From: an uncultured Lachnospiraceae bacterium
GTDB taxonomy: Bacteria > Bacillota > Clostridia > Lachnospirales > Lachnospiraceae
DNA: 64,000 nt
Assembly (NCBI GenBank): GCA_910579935.1
Contig: CAJTVQ010000013.1
Coordinates: 19,749 to 83,748 of the forward strand
Direction of reading: 5' to 3'
The notes beneath the pieces were generated by a model. That model made no database searches. It was given only the letters and a program-made list of their open reading frames with translations, and was not told where the DNA came from. Made by a program: the position numbers and the translations under genes. This document shows, piece by piece, positions 16,394 to 25,362 of this stretch; position 1 is the stretch's first letter, and every line of letters begins with the position of its first letter.

Positions 16394-17633
16394 ATATTTG
16401 ATTTTGGGAGCGGGACCGGCCGGACTGACTTTTACCTGCCGGTTAAAGCAGAAAGGGGAAGGCTCTTTTTTCGTGTTGGAAAAAGAGCCGGAAGCCGGCG
16501 GTTTATGCCGCAGCAGGGTGGTGGACGGCGCGCCGCTGGATATCGGAGGCGGTCATTTTTTGGATGTACGCAGGCCGGCGGTGGTTGAGTTCCTGTTCGG
16601 ATTCATGCCGGAGGAAGAATGGGACAGATATGAGAGGAATTCCAAGATTGCTTTTGACGGAGGGTATATCGACCATCCTTTCGAAGCGAACATCTGGCAG
16701 ATGACGCCGGAAAAGCAGCGGGAATATATGGAATCCATTGCCTGCGCGGGCTGCAACCGGGGGGAGGAGATGCCGGGGGAGTTCGTGGACTGGATATACT
16801 GGAAGCTGGGAGGGAAGATAGCAGAAGAATATATGCTGCCGTATAACCGGAAGATGTTCGGCGCCAACCTGAACCGGCTGGGGACTTACTGGCTGGAGAA
16901 ACTGCCGAACGTATCCTATGAGGAAACGAAACTGAGCTGTGAGAACAAAAGGCCTTACGGACAGCAGCCGGGCCATGCGCAGTTCTTTTACCCGAAAAAA
17001 TACGGATTCGGAGAGGTCTGGCTGCGGATGCAGAAGTCTTTGGGAGACAGGATCCGGCTGGAGACGGCTGTAAAGCGTATGGAAATCATGCCGGACGGAA
17101 GGAAACGGGTGACATGCGGGGACGGTTCCGTTTATGAAGCGGAGATGGTCATTACCACGGTTCCCTGGGCGGAATGGGAGGCGGTCGAAGGAATGCCGGA
17201 GGAACTGCGCGGGGATACGTGGAAGCTCTGTCACAGTTCCATACAGATCGAGTATGTTTCCGGGCGTATGGATACGGATGCCCAGTGGATTTATTATCCG
17301 CAGGAGGAGATCCCGTATCATCGCATTCTGGTGCGTCATAATTTCTGTCCGGATTCGGAAGGGTACTGGACGGAGACCAATATGGAACGCATCGAACCGG
17401 ATACGGGACGGTTCCGCTATGGCGTGGAATATGCCTATCCTTTAAATACGGTGGAGAAGCCAAAGATCATGAACCGGCTGCTTGCATGGGCGCGTACAAA
17501 GAAAATTTACGGATTGGGAAGATGGGGAGAGCATGAGCATTATAACGCCGATCTGGTAGTGGAGCTGGCCATGAAGCTTGCAGATGAATTGATGTCTTCC
17601 GGCAGTCCGGAAGGGAAAGGATTCGGTATATGA
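16380..17633 (+). CDS. FAD-dependent oxidoreductase of the amine oxidase / UDP-galactopyranose mutase-like fold
   Basis: This is a 417-residue flavoprotein. The N-terminal KYLILGAGPAGLTFTCRL is a Rossmann dinucleotide-binding loop, followed by FVLEKEPEAGGLCRSR and DIGGGHFLDVR, the second FAD contact of protoporphyrinogen-oxidase-like enzymes. AEMVITTVPWAEWEAV and the C-terminal GRWGEHEHYNADL complete the FAD site. Such genes occur in lipopolysaccharide and capsule loci, where they may oxidise or rearrange sugar or lipid-sugar substrates. The reaction is not known. ATG 16380 lies inside the end of the GtrA gene; the gene ends with an ATGA overlap with the next. Confidence 0.8.
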   Translation: MEHVKYLILGAGPAGLTFTCRLKQKGEGSFFVLEKEPEAGGLCRSRVVDGAPLDIGGGHFLDVRRPAVVEFLFGFMPEEEWDRYERNSKIAFDGGYIDHPFEANIWQMTPEKQREYMESIACAGCNRGEEMPGEFVDWIYWKLGGKIAEEYMLPYNRKMFGANLNRLGTYWLEKLPNVSYEETKLSCENKRPYGQQPGHAQFFYPKKYGFGEVWLRMQKSLGDRIRLETAVKRMEIMPDGRKRVTCGDGSVYEAEMVITTVPWAEWEAVEGMPEELRGDTWKLCHSSIQIEYVSGRMDTDAQWIYYPQEEIPYHRILVRHNFCPDSEGYWTETNMERIEPDTGRFRYGVEYAYPLNTVEKPKIMNRLLAWARTKKIYGLGRWGEHEHYNADLVVELAMKLADELMSSGSPEGKGFGI

Positions 17634-19015
17634 TAGGAAGGAAGGGAGAACAGAGGAAGTTCAGGCTGGACCTGAAGGGGGAAAAAGGCAGGAAATACCT
17701 TTTTATCGGTCTGATCGTACTGTCGTTCCTGCTGATTCTGATATACAATGCGCTTACTCCGATGATGTCGGATGACCTGACTTATGCGGAGAATGTGGCG
17801 GGAGCGAATTTCCGTGACTTGATTAGGAAGGAAAAGTACCAGTATAAGCATTGGACAGGAAGAAGCGTCAGCCACATGCTGTTACGGCTGTTCCTGCTGG
17901 GAGACAAATGGTTTTTCAATATCTGCAACAGTCTTGCGTTTGTGGTCCTGTCCCTGTTCATGTATGATAATGTGGAACGGAAAAAGAAATACGATACGTT
18001 CGTTTACCTGCTGATTCATTTGTTCCTGTGGATATTTGCCGTATCGTTTGAGCAGACGGTGCTGTGGGAGACCGGCGCCTGCAATTATCTGTGGGGCAGC
18101 ATGATCATCATGGGATATCTGACGGCCCTGCGCCGCTGCATGAAGGCCGATTATTGTGGCAATGCCCAGATCGCAGCCGGAGTCGGGCTGTTTCTGCTGG
18201 GAGTTTTGTCCGGCTGGTGCAATGAGAACACCTCCGGCGGCTGTATCCTGCTGGCAGGTATCTGGATCGGGCTGTATGCATGGAAAAAGAAGCGGGTGAG
18301 GATATGGATGGTAAGCGGTCTGGCGGGGAATCTGACCGGCTTTCTGTTCATGATCCTGGCTCCCGGCAATGCGGTGCGGGCCAGTTATATAACGGAAGAA
18401 CACACGGGGCTGATGGCGCTTGTGTCCAGATGGCAGAAATGTAATCTGGCGGTGCGGGAGCATTTTTTCGTACTGATATCCATAGCCATGGTCGTATTTA
18501 TCCTGGCCAGGCTGCAGAAAGCGGCATGGCAAAAAAGTCTGAATATGCTGCTTTACTTTTTTGTTTTTGCCGCCACCTGTTATGCGCTTGTGCTGGCGCC
18601 GGAACCCATGGGAAGGGCTTATTTCGGAGCGGGCATTTTCCTGATGAGCAGCTGCATACAGGGAATTGTGGATGTAATGGATGCGGACCTTTATCTGAAG
18701 GCAGTCAAGTACGGGGCGGCAGCCGTTCTGGCCTTATCTTTTCTGTTTGATTATATGGAATGCGGCGCCCAGCTGATGCGTGTTTACAGGGAGAGTGAAG
18801 AGCGGTTTCATTATATCGAGGAACAGCGGGCATCAGGGAATATGGATATTACGGTTCCGCTCCTGCATCCGGATTTCCGGAACAAGTACAGCGATGCCTA
18901 TAACTCGGACCTCAGTGCCGAGGACAGCAGCTACTGGATCAATGTGGCATATGCTGCCTATTTCCATGTAGACAGCATCTCGGCTGTACCGAGGGAAGAG
19001 TGGGACGCATACTGA
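17630..19015 (+). CDS. Polytopic membrane protein, DUF6056-like, probable GT-C glycosyltransferase
   Basis: This is a 461-residue protein with about ten hydrophobic helices after a basic N-terminus (first helix YLFIGLIVLSFLLILIYNAL). The first outer loop contains MMSDDLTYAENVAG and YKHWTGRSVSHMLLRLFL, the DD and HWxGR marks seen in DUF6056-type and related GT-C proteins, which use polyprenyl-phosphate sugars on the outer membrane face. A soluble tail of about 80 residues follows the last helix. Its start overlaps the FAD gene by 4 bases. It is the last plus-strand gene of the 12.6-19.0 kb operon. Confidence 0.72.
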   Translation: MIGRKGEQRKFRLDLKGEKGRKYLFIGLIVLSFLLILIYNALTPMMSDDLTYAENVAGANFRDLIRKEKYQYKHWTGRSVSHMLLRLFLLGDKWFFNICNSLAFVVLSLFMYDNVERKKKYDTFVYLLIHLFLWIFAVSFEQTVLWETGACNYLWGSMIIMGYLTALRRCMKADYCGNAQIAAGVGLFLLGVLSGWCNENTSGGCILLAGIWIGLYAWKKKRVRIWMVSGLAGNLTGFLFMILAPGNAVRASYITEEHTGLMALVSRWQKCNLAVREHFFVLISIAMVVFILARLQKAAWQKSLNMLLYFFVFAATCYALVLAPEPMGRAYFGAGIFLMSSCIQGIVDVMDADLYLKAVKYGAAAVLALSFLFDYMECGAQLMRVYRESEERFHYIEEQRASGNMDITVPLLHPDFRNKYSDAYNSDLSAEDSSYWINVAYAAYFHVDSISAVPREEWDAY

Positions 19016-19038
19016 TGCGGAAAATCAGTTCCCGCGGG

Positions 19039-20334
19039 TTATTCCGGAACGAAGATGCGGAATAGTTTATACAGCGATGCGAAAAATACCGGGGCATCAG
19101 GCAGTAAGGTAGCCTGAAACTTCCGGAGATTTCCGAGCCAGACCGCTGCGCAGAGAAAAAGCAGGGGATGCCTGTGTACTGCGGCGCTTAATGATGCAAG
19201 GGCCGACAGTGCCACGGCATCTTTTTTTGCCGCCAAAAACACAATCTGCAAAGTCTGGACCGTAAGAAAAGCGCCGAACCAGCGTCCCCAGTCGATGGTC
19301 AGGACGAAAGCCGGAAGGAACAGAAGCTGGCTGAGCAGTATGCAAGGGTAGAAAAACGATGGCAGACAACCGTTTTTCCTTTCCACGCTTCCAAAGTGTT
19401 TCCCCATACCGGGGCCCGGGGCAGCTTTCAGTACCTGTTTCCAAAACCAGCCATACAGCACGGCCAGCGGAGAAAGCAGCAGAAGGGTTACGATACCGTA
19501 ACGGATACGTTCTCCGGGCTGATTCAATACCAGCTCCTGCACGGATTCCGTCATACCGGAAAAATATTCATACCGGAAGGCCGATTCATTCAGCGCCAGG
19601 TCGGTGCGGACGGACAGAGCGGCAGTCAGCTCTTCACAGGTATCCGCACGGATATGGGAAAGAAACTGGAAATAGAAAAAAACAGCGGCAAGCAAACCCA
19701 TACAGAGAAAGGAAACGACAAGGTAAAGGCGCAGCTGCCGCGGACTTCCTTCTCCGTCTTCCGTATGGCCGGCCGTCAGCAGGAACAGGGTAAACAGCAG
19801 CGGAAAGAACGTAAACAAGTACCCCTGATGGATACTTAGAGCGATCACCCCGCATACCGTAAGGACAATCAGACACACCGGAACCGAACGCAGGTAAAAA
19901 CAGGCGATTCCTGCGGCTAAGGTCACCAGGAGAAGATAGAGGTCAAAGCGCCCCATATTTTCCGTACTCCAAAGATAGGCCGGAGAACCGGGAGAAAGCA
20001 GATACAGGGCAGTCAGCGCCACAAGCCCTGTGAATCCTTCCGTTCCCTCCACACGCTTCAGCCCATAACCGAGCGTATAAGAAAGAAATGCCAGCAGGAC
20101 AAGGACAGAAAGAACGACAAAGGCATATACGGAAGACGCAGACAGGAAATCCGGATAAAACAGCCGCAGCAGCGAGCCGATAAAAAGTCTGGAATCAAGG
20201 CCGAGGGAATAATCCATCGCATACCATCCGCTGTTCCATCCGTGCAGTTCGTCAGGAAGTGTGCATAAAAAACCGAAGGCCAGAAGAAGGAAAAGCAGCG
20301 GTGCGTGGTAGTGTTTTCTGAGTTTTGCGATCAT
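19039..20334 (-). CDS. Polytopic membrane protein of unknown function in the glycan locus
   Basis: This is a 431-residue protein with about ten predicted helices. The first hydrophobic stretch (PLLFLLLAFGFLCTL) is followed by an outer loop with WYAMDYSLGLDSRLFIGSLL. This resembles the loop after helix 1 in GT-C membrane transferases, and a G-x-D-SR-F motif is conserved in several uncharacterised Lachnospiraceae proteins. Later segments include SIHQGYLFTFFPLLFTLF and LTIDWGRWFGAFL. No named family is certain. It converges on the DUF6056-like gene with a 23-base gap, and its 5' end faces the DUF6311-like gene across 207 bases. Confidence 0.6.
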   Translation of the reverse strand: MIAKLRKHYHAPLLFLLLAFGFLCTLPDELHGWNSGWYAMDYSLGLDSRLFIGSLLRLFYPDFLSASSVYAFVVLSVLVLLAFLSYTLGYGLKRVEGTEGFTGLVALTALYLLSPGSPAYLWSTENMGRFDLYLLLVTLAAGIACFYLRSVPVCLIVLTVCGVIALSIHQGYLFTFFPLLFTLFLLTAGHTEDGEGSPRQLRLYLVVSFLCMGLLAAVFFYFQFLSHIRADTCEELTAALSVRTDLALNESAFRYEYFSGMTESVQELVLNQPGERIRYGIVTLLLLSPLAVLYGWFWKQVLKAAPGPGMGKHFGSVERKNGCLPSFFYPCILLSQLLFLPAFVLTIDWGRWFGAFLTVQTLQIVFLAAKKDAVALSALASLSAAVHRHPLLFLCAAVWLGNLRKFQATLLPDAPVFFASLYKLFRIFVPE

Positions 20335-20476
20335 ATATGAGTACCTCTTTATCTGTAATATTGCACTGTATTGGATGCAACTGTGCTACTTATCAGTGTA
20401 TGATATTTTGTTCTAAGATACAATCCTTAAAATGCGGAAATTGATTTGGGATATATGGGGCGTGGAACAGAGGACT

Positions 20477-20505
20477 TTGACTTTAGACAATAAATATATT
20501 AAGAT
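20477..20505 (+). promoter_or_regulatory. Candidate promoter of the DUF6311-like gene
   Basis: TTGACT (20477-20482) and TAAGAT (20500-20505) are separated by 17 bases. A GATAAT overlaps further on at 20503-20508. The gene starts at 20542 after AGGAAAGG. Confidence 0.45.
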
Positions 20506-20541
20506 AATGAAAAACCATACACAGGAAAGGTAACTCTCAAA

Positions 20542-22587
20542 ATGAAGATATTCCAACTAATATTCCAACGCGTCAAAACCTCCATACTGAAAAACAAAGA
20601 ACCATGGATATGTGCCCTGCTGGGAGCCGCCGTCTTTATCCTGCTATACGGCGTCCACATTCTAAATCCCTCCTATACAGACTGGCTTCTGACCAGCGAA
20701 GACGGGGATCTGACGCAGCATTATCTGGGATGGAAGTTTTACCGTCATGCGGGCTGGGGGTTCCCGTTCGGAACGCTGGATACGCTGGCATATCCGAACC
20801 GGACTTCCATTATATTTACGGATTCCATTCCGCTGTTTGCCTTTTTCTTTAAACTGTTCCGGTTTCTGCTTCCGGTGCGGTTTCAGTATTTCGGATGGTT
20901 CGGACTGATGTGTTTTATGCTTCAGGGAGCGCTGGGGGCCGTACTGGTGAAAAAATATCTGCGGAGCGGTTTTTGTGTGGCAGTGGGCGGTATGTTCTTT
21001 GTCTTAAGTCCTGTTTTTATCGACCGGATGTACTGGATGACATCGCTGGCGGCGCATTTCCTGTGTCTGCTTGGCCTGATGTTTATCGTATATTATGAAG
21101 AAACCTATAAAGATACAAAGAAAGCCGTGACCGGATGGGGATTGCTGGGTGTGCTGTGCGCCGGGATCCATCTGTATTTTCTGCCCATGTGCGGTATGAT
21201 CCTGCTTGGATTCATGCTGGCGGACTGGGTGAAGGGCAGGAAGAAGTGGAAAGTCATTCTGCCGCTTTGCTCTTATCTGGCCGGGGCGGCGGTAACGGTG
21301 TTCCTGTTCGGCGGTTTTGGTTCCGGTATGGAGGCCGGAAGGGACGGGCTGGGTTATTACAGCTTTAATCTGAACGGGTTTTTTAATCCGCAGGGCTGGT
21401 CGGAATATCTGAAGGATATGCCCTGTACAGACAGTCAGTACGAGGGCTTTGCCTATCTCGGACTGGGAGTGCTGCTTTTGTTTGTCTTTGCGGCTGCAGT
21501 GCGGCTTGGGAATGTGACCAGGGCGGGGACGGAAGAAGAGAAGAGGGGAAAACGCATACGGAATGCGGTATGGGTATTGATTTTTCTGCTGACTCTTTTT
21601 GCAGCGGCTTCCAATGTGGTGATGTATCACGATAAGGTGCTGTACGAACTGCCGCTGCCGAAGATACTGTTCCGTCTGTGGAGCATATTCCGCGCGACCG
21701 GGCGCCTGATCTGGCCGGCGGTCTATCTGCTTGTGCTGGGGGCGGTCTGTATGGACGGTAGATTCATCCGCCGGCGTTCGAAAGGACTGCTGCTGGCATT
21801 TTGTCTTCTCCTGCAGTTTATGGATATCCGGGGGATGCTGGCCGAAAAGAACGAAGTGTATAATAAGGCGGACAGCTATCAGACACTTCTTACGGATGGG
21901 GCCTGGAGGCGGATAGGGGAAGAAAAACAGATCAGCCATATCTGTTTTGTGTCGGATATGAACAGACAGCGTAAGCTGCTCTTTTCGTTCGGGGATTATG
22001 CATCGGATTACGGACTGACCCTGAATGATTTCTATTTTGCCCGCTCCCTGGATGAGAAAACGCTTCGGGCGAAAGAGGAAGCATTGGCGCAATGTCCGGC
22101 GGATACCCTTTTTGTGTTTTTTGACAACGAGGCGCAGCAGGGGCTGGCATACCCGTTGTATTATTACAGGATGGACGGACTGGTGGCGGGCAGCAGGGAG
22201 CCTTTGGAAGGTCTGGAGCCCATGGAACGGTCGGAACTGCTGACTTACCGGTATGATATGTCCGGCGGGCGGTTCCTGAATAATGCGGAAGTGGTGGAAG
22301 AAGGGTGGAAGCTCCATTCTTACGGCAATTCTTACGGGCCGTATCTGAACGCAGGAGCGGGGATCTATACGGTTACCGTACAGGGAAGCGGGCTGACTGC
22401 CGTGGATGTGAAGTGTTATTACAACGGCGGAGACAGCAGTCTGGAGCCCCGTGGCCTTACGGTGGAGGAAGAACGTGTGACTTTTGAGGTGGAACTGACG
22501 GAATACGCACCGGATCTGGAAGTTGCGCTGTGGAATACAGGAGGCAGTGATATGCTTATCACGGAGGTTGTCATTCGGAAGCAATAG
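20542..22587 (+). CDS. Polytopic membrane protein, DUF6311-like, probable GT-C glycosyltransferase
   Basis: This is a 681-residue protein with about a dozen helices in the first 430 residues and a soluble outer domain behind. The region after helix 1 has TSEDGDLTQHYLGWKFYRHA and YPNRTSIIFTDSIPLFAFFF. This pattern (GD.xQHYLGWxFYR, TSI.xTDSIPL) defines DUF6311-type proteins, whose fold is that of lipid-sugar-dependent transferases. The C-terminal part (about 430-681) is beta-rich with ICFVSDMNRQRKLLFSF. It probably adds a sugar to a surface polymer outside the membrane. It ends 3 bases from the convergent SGNH gene. Confidence 0.78.
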   Translation: MKIFQLIFQRVKTSILKNKEPWICALLGAAVFILLYGVHILNPSYTDWLLTSEDGDLTQHYLGWKFYRHAGWGFPFGTLDTLAYPNRTSIIFTDSIPLFAFFFKLFRFLLPVRFQYFGWFGLMCFMLQGALGAVLVKKYLRSGFCVAVGGMFFVLSPVFIDRMYWMTSLAAHFLCLLGLMFIVYYEETYKDTKKAVTGWGLLGVLCAGIHLYFLPMCGMILLGFMLADWVKGRKKWKVILPLCSYLAGAAVTVFLFGGFGSGMEAGRDGLGYYSFNLNGFFNPQGWSEYLKDMPCTDSQYEGFAYLGLGVLLLFVFAAAVRLGNVTRAGTEEEKRGKRIRNAVWVLIFLLTLFAAASNVVMYHDKVLYELPLPKILFRLWSIFRATGRLIWPAVYLLVLGAVCMDGRFIRRRSKGLLLAFCLLLQFMDIRGMLAEKNEVYNKADSYQTLLTDGAWRRIGEEKQISHICFVSDMNRQRKLLFSFGDYASDYGLTLNDFYFARSLDEKTLRAKEEALAQCPADTLFVFFDNEAQQGLAYPLYYYRMDGLVAGSREPLEGLEPMERSELLTYRYDMSGGRFLNNAEVVEEGWKLHSYGNSYGPYLNAGAGIYTVTVQGSGLTAVDVKCYYNGGDSSLEPRGLTVEEERVTFEVELTEYAPDLEVALWNTGGSDMLITEVVIRKQ

Positions 22588-22590
22588 ATA

Positions 22591-23580
22591 CTATGGATGG
22601 TTACGCGACAGGAAATCCGCGAATTCGGGGATTTCCTGTTTTATTATGTCCATAAACAGGGCCGCACCCTCGTCGTTCAGATGGTCAGCATCCGAAAAAT
22701 ATTCCAAATGATCCGAAAAACGCTCGTCTTCCGAATAATCATAATAGGATACCCCGCATTCCGAAGCAATGGAAGAGATGAGGCTGCGGAACTGTCCTTT
22801 GAACTCGACGGAAGCCTGCCCGTAATAATAGCGGGTATAAGGGGTGGTGATCAAAACGGGCGTAATGCCGTGGTCTTCACAGAAGCCCAGTATGGCATAC
22901 AAATTATCAATGCGCTCGGGCAGGAAATACTCGTCTTTATGGTCCATGTGCCGGCTGTACCGGTCCAGCGCTTTTTGAAGGAATTCCTCGTCGGACGGCC
23001 TGTTACCGCCCTCCGGCGTGCTTTCGGCGGCAAAGGCGCGCAGGGAAAGGGACGGGAGCAGTTTCACGATATCCTCACCGGCGGACAGGATGGGAAAATG
23101 ATGGGTGACGATATCCACATAAGGATCATAGTGCGGAATGTATCTGGGGGATAAAAAGGAATAATATTTCGCATCCAGGAATTCCTGCTCCGTTTCATTG
23201 ATGACTTCGTTGTTAAAAGAGAAATAAGAAACAGGAATGAACATGATGCAGTCGTCGGCAAAATGGTTCCGGTACATGGAAAGGATGGCATAGTCGTAGT
23301 TGTAAGTCTGGCTGGACATGGCAAAGTTAAAGCATTGATAGCCGGATTTTTTGGAGAGGTCCTCGTAGTCAAAGGCATACTCGCCATGGGAACTGCCGAG
23401 GTTGCAGATCTGGATATTGGTATAAGCGGAATTCATATAACGGAATTTATCGGCATCGCTGTAAGGCCGGTCCATCACCTGCTCGTAGCGCAGATTCAGA
23501 AGGAAGAGCAGGGAAATGACACATCCGCAGACAATGAGGCATTTGGTTGTGAAATTGATAAATGGATGAAAAGGTTTCAT
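22591..23580 (-). CDS. Membrane-anchored SGNH-hydrolase-like protein, partner of an MBOAT acyltransferase
   Basis: This is a 329-residue protein with an N-terminal signal anchor (CLIVCGCVISLLFLLNL) and an extracytoplasmic domain. QICNLGSSHGEYAFD holds the nucleophile-type GSSH motif of DltD/AlgX-like enzymes, FNFAMSSQTYNYDY the second block, and SDADHLNDEGAALFMD the C-terminal D-x-x-H catalytic pair. It lies 12 bases downstream of an MBOAT gene on the same strand, the usual pairing in alginate, cellulose and teichoic-acid acylation systems, where the SGNH protein moves the acyl group onto the polymer outside the cell. Confidence 0.82.
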   Translation of the reverse strand: MKPFHPFINFTTKCLIVCGCVISLLFLLNLRYEQVMDRPYSDADKFRYMNSAYTNIQICNLGSSHGEYAFDYEDLSKKSGYQCFNFAMSSQTYNYDYAILSMYRNHFADDCIMFIPVSYFSFNNEVINETEQEFLDAKYYSFLSPRYIPHYDPYVDIVTHHFPILSAGEDIVKLLPSLSLRAFAAESTPEGGNRPSDEEFLQKALDRYSRHMDHKDEYFLPERIDNLYAILGFCEDHGITPVLITTPYTRYYYGQASVEFKGQFRSLISSIASECGVSYYDYSEDERFSDHLEYFSDADHLNDEGAALFMDIIKQEIPEFADFLSRNHP

Positions 23581-23592
23581 GATTGTTTGTCG

Positions 23593-25002
23593 TCAGAACT
23601 GGAAATAATAAAATTCTGTCGATACTCCTTTCTCGGAAAATAAAAGTATTGCCAGAAGGAAAAGGACATAAACCGGATAGCGTATCCAAATCTTCCTGGA
23701 AGAAATATAAGCGATGACATCCGTTTTTAGCGAGGCATAGTCATAGGCGGCGAGAAGCAGCAAAGGAATGCTGATATAGACCATATGACCATAGGTCATG
23801 TCCAGACAGATAACGGCTGTTTTTAAATATTGTTCAGGGTCACCGATGCCGGAAAAACTGTTGGAAATGATCCGCCATGCATCCGCCGGATGATCCGCGC
23901 GGAAGAAGACCCATGCAAAGCATACGGCGAGGAACGTAAGCAGGCCTTTGATCGTGCTGCCTGACTGCTTTTCTTTTTTGGCATCCTTTTTCCGCCGGCC
24001 GGAAAAAGTTTCGGGAATTTGATAAAGGCCGTGCAGCCCACCCCAGATCAGATAGTTGATTCCTGCGCCGTGCCAAAGGCCGCTGATAAGGAAAGTCAGC
24101 ATCAGGTTCAGGGCATGGCGGAACCGTCCTTTGCGGCTACCGCCGAGAGGGATATAGATATAGTCCCTGAACCAGGCGGAGAGCGAGATATGCCACCGGC
24201 TCCAGAATTCTCTGATACTGCAGGAAAAATAAGGACTTTTGAAATTGTCCGTAAGTTTTATGCCAAAGAGCATGGCACAGCCGATGGCGATATCGGTATA
24301 GCCGGAAAAGTCACAATAAATCTGTACGGCGAACAGAAAGGTCGCGATGATGTAAATCAGTCCGATATAACTGTCCGGATTGTCGTAAACCGCATCGACG
24401 GTAGGAGTCAGAAGCGCCGCCACTACCAGTTTTTTATAGTAGCCGACCGCCATAAGCTTCAGCCCGTAGGAGGCCTGTGAAGGGTCGAAAGGACGCGGCT
24501 TTTTTAATTGGGGCAGAAGGCTGCCGCCCCGTCCGATGGGGCCGGATAAAAGCTGCGGGAAAAAGGAAACAAACAGGCAGTAAAAACCGAAATGCCGTTC
24601 GGCCGGATACTTTTTCCGGTAAATATCGATCAGGTATCCCAATGTCTGGAAGGTATAGAATGAAATACCGACCGGAAGCATAAACTGTATGGTAACCGGA
24701 AGCATGGAAAACAGCATATGGGAATATTTAAAAAGGAGCAGGGGAGCAAGCAGCAGTACGATCCCTGTCCCGAAGAGAAAGTTCCGCAGCCGTGTGCAGC
24801 CGGAATGCTCCATGCCAAGGGCAAGACCGTAGGAGACAGCCGTCGTAAACAGGAGCAGTGCGGCGTATCTGATATCCATGCGCATGTAAAAGTAGTAACT
24901 GGCCCCGATCAGGAACAGATAACGGTATCTGACGGGACTGAGCCAGTATAATATAAAAACGATTGGTAAAAATATGGCAAAGGCCATAGAGTTAAAAAGC
25001 AT
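23593..25002 (-). CDS. MBOAT family O-acyltransferase (AlgI/DltB-like)
   Basis: This is a 469-residue polytopic protein that passes acyl groups across the membrane for O-acylation of a surface polymer. Recognisable parts are LFNSMAFAIFLPIVFILYWL at the N-terminus, LMLPVGISFYTFQTLGYLID, QIYCDFSGYTDIAIGCAMLF, FWSRWHISLSAWFRDYIYIP and the catalytic-His region SGLWHGAGINYLIWGGLHGL. ATG 25002 with AGAGGT upstream is preferred to TTG 25008. It is first in a two-gene minus-strand operon with the SGNH partner. The acyl group is probably acetyl, as usual for AlgI types, but this is not shown. Confidence 0.93.
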   Translation of the reverse strand: MLFNSMAFAIFLPIVFILYWLSPVRYRYLFLIGASYYFYMRMDIRYAALLLFTTAVSYGLALGMEHSGCTRLRNFLFGTGIVLLLAPLLLFKYSHMLFSMLPVTIQFMLPVGISFYTFQTLGYLIDIYRKKYPAERHFGFYCLFVSFFPQLLSGPIGRGGSLLPQLKKPRPFDPSQASYGLKLMAVGYYKKLVVAALLTPTVDAVYDNPDSYIGLIYIIATFLFAVQIYCDFSGYTDIAIGCAMLFGIKLTDNFKSPYFSCSIREFWSRWHISLSAWFRDYIYIPLGGSRKGRFRHALNLMLTFLISGLWHGAGINYLIWGGLHGLYQIPETFSGRRKKDAKKEKQSGSTIKGLLTFLAVCFAWVFFRADHPADAWRIISNSFSGIGDPEQYLKTAVICLDMTYGHMVYISIPLLLLAAYDYASLKTDVIAYISSRKIWIRYPVYVLFLLAILLFSEKGVSTEFYYFQF

Positions 25003-25255
25003 ATGCAACCTCTGAACTTTCTTGATACTTTGAAGGTATTATAATAACACTCCTGGCAAAATAAGGCAAATGCCGTTATGGAACATTAAAGCAAAAAATT
25101 ATTAATTTTTCATTAAGGTGTGCGAAACTTTTCCTTAAACTAAAGATCAGGAAGCAGGGGCCGGAAAAGAAAAGTCCGCAGAAAGGCGGTCATAAAGAAT
25201 ATGAACAGGAAGAAAATAAAATATACACGGACTGTATTCATAGATGCAAAACCGG

Positions 25256-25330
25256 TATGAAAACAGAACTTATATGAAAGCAGGGCCCATGTGAAAACAG
25301 AACCCATGTGAAAACAGAACCCGTGTGAAA
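25256..25330 (+). repeat. Four imperfect 17-bp tandem repeats
   Basis: The unit ATGTGAAAACAGAACCC recurs with a 17-base period, from GTATGAAAACAGAACTT through ATATGAAAGCAGGGCCC and two exact copies to a partial GTGTGAAAAGG. The array ends 30 bases before the next gene. It has no spacers and is not a CRISPR. The rest of the gap 25003-25362 is AT-rich and shows no gene. Confidence 0.7.
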
Positions 25331-25362
25331 AGGGAAAAGAGGAAAAGGAGGAAGAAGAAGGA

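Noticed and set aside
21004..22584. Very long minus-strand frame (over 500 codons) opposite the DUF6311-like gene
   Set aside because: The plus strand has recognisable family motifs; the antisense product is low-complexity His/Gln/Arg-rich and resembles no family.
25256..25330. CRISPR array
   Set aside because: The repeats are directly adjacent at a 17-base period with no spacers, and no cas genes are present.
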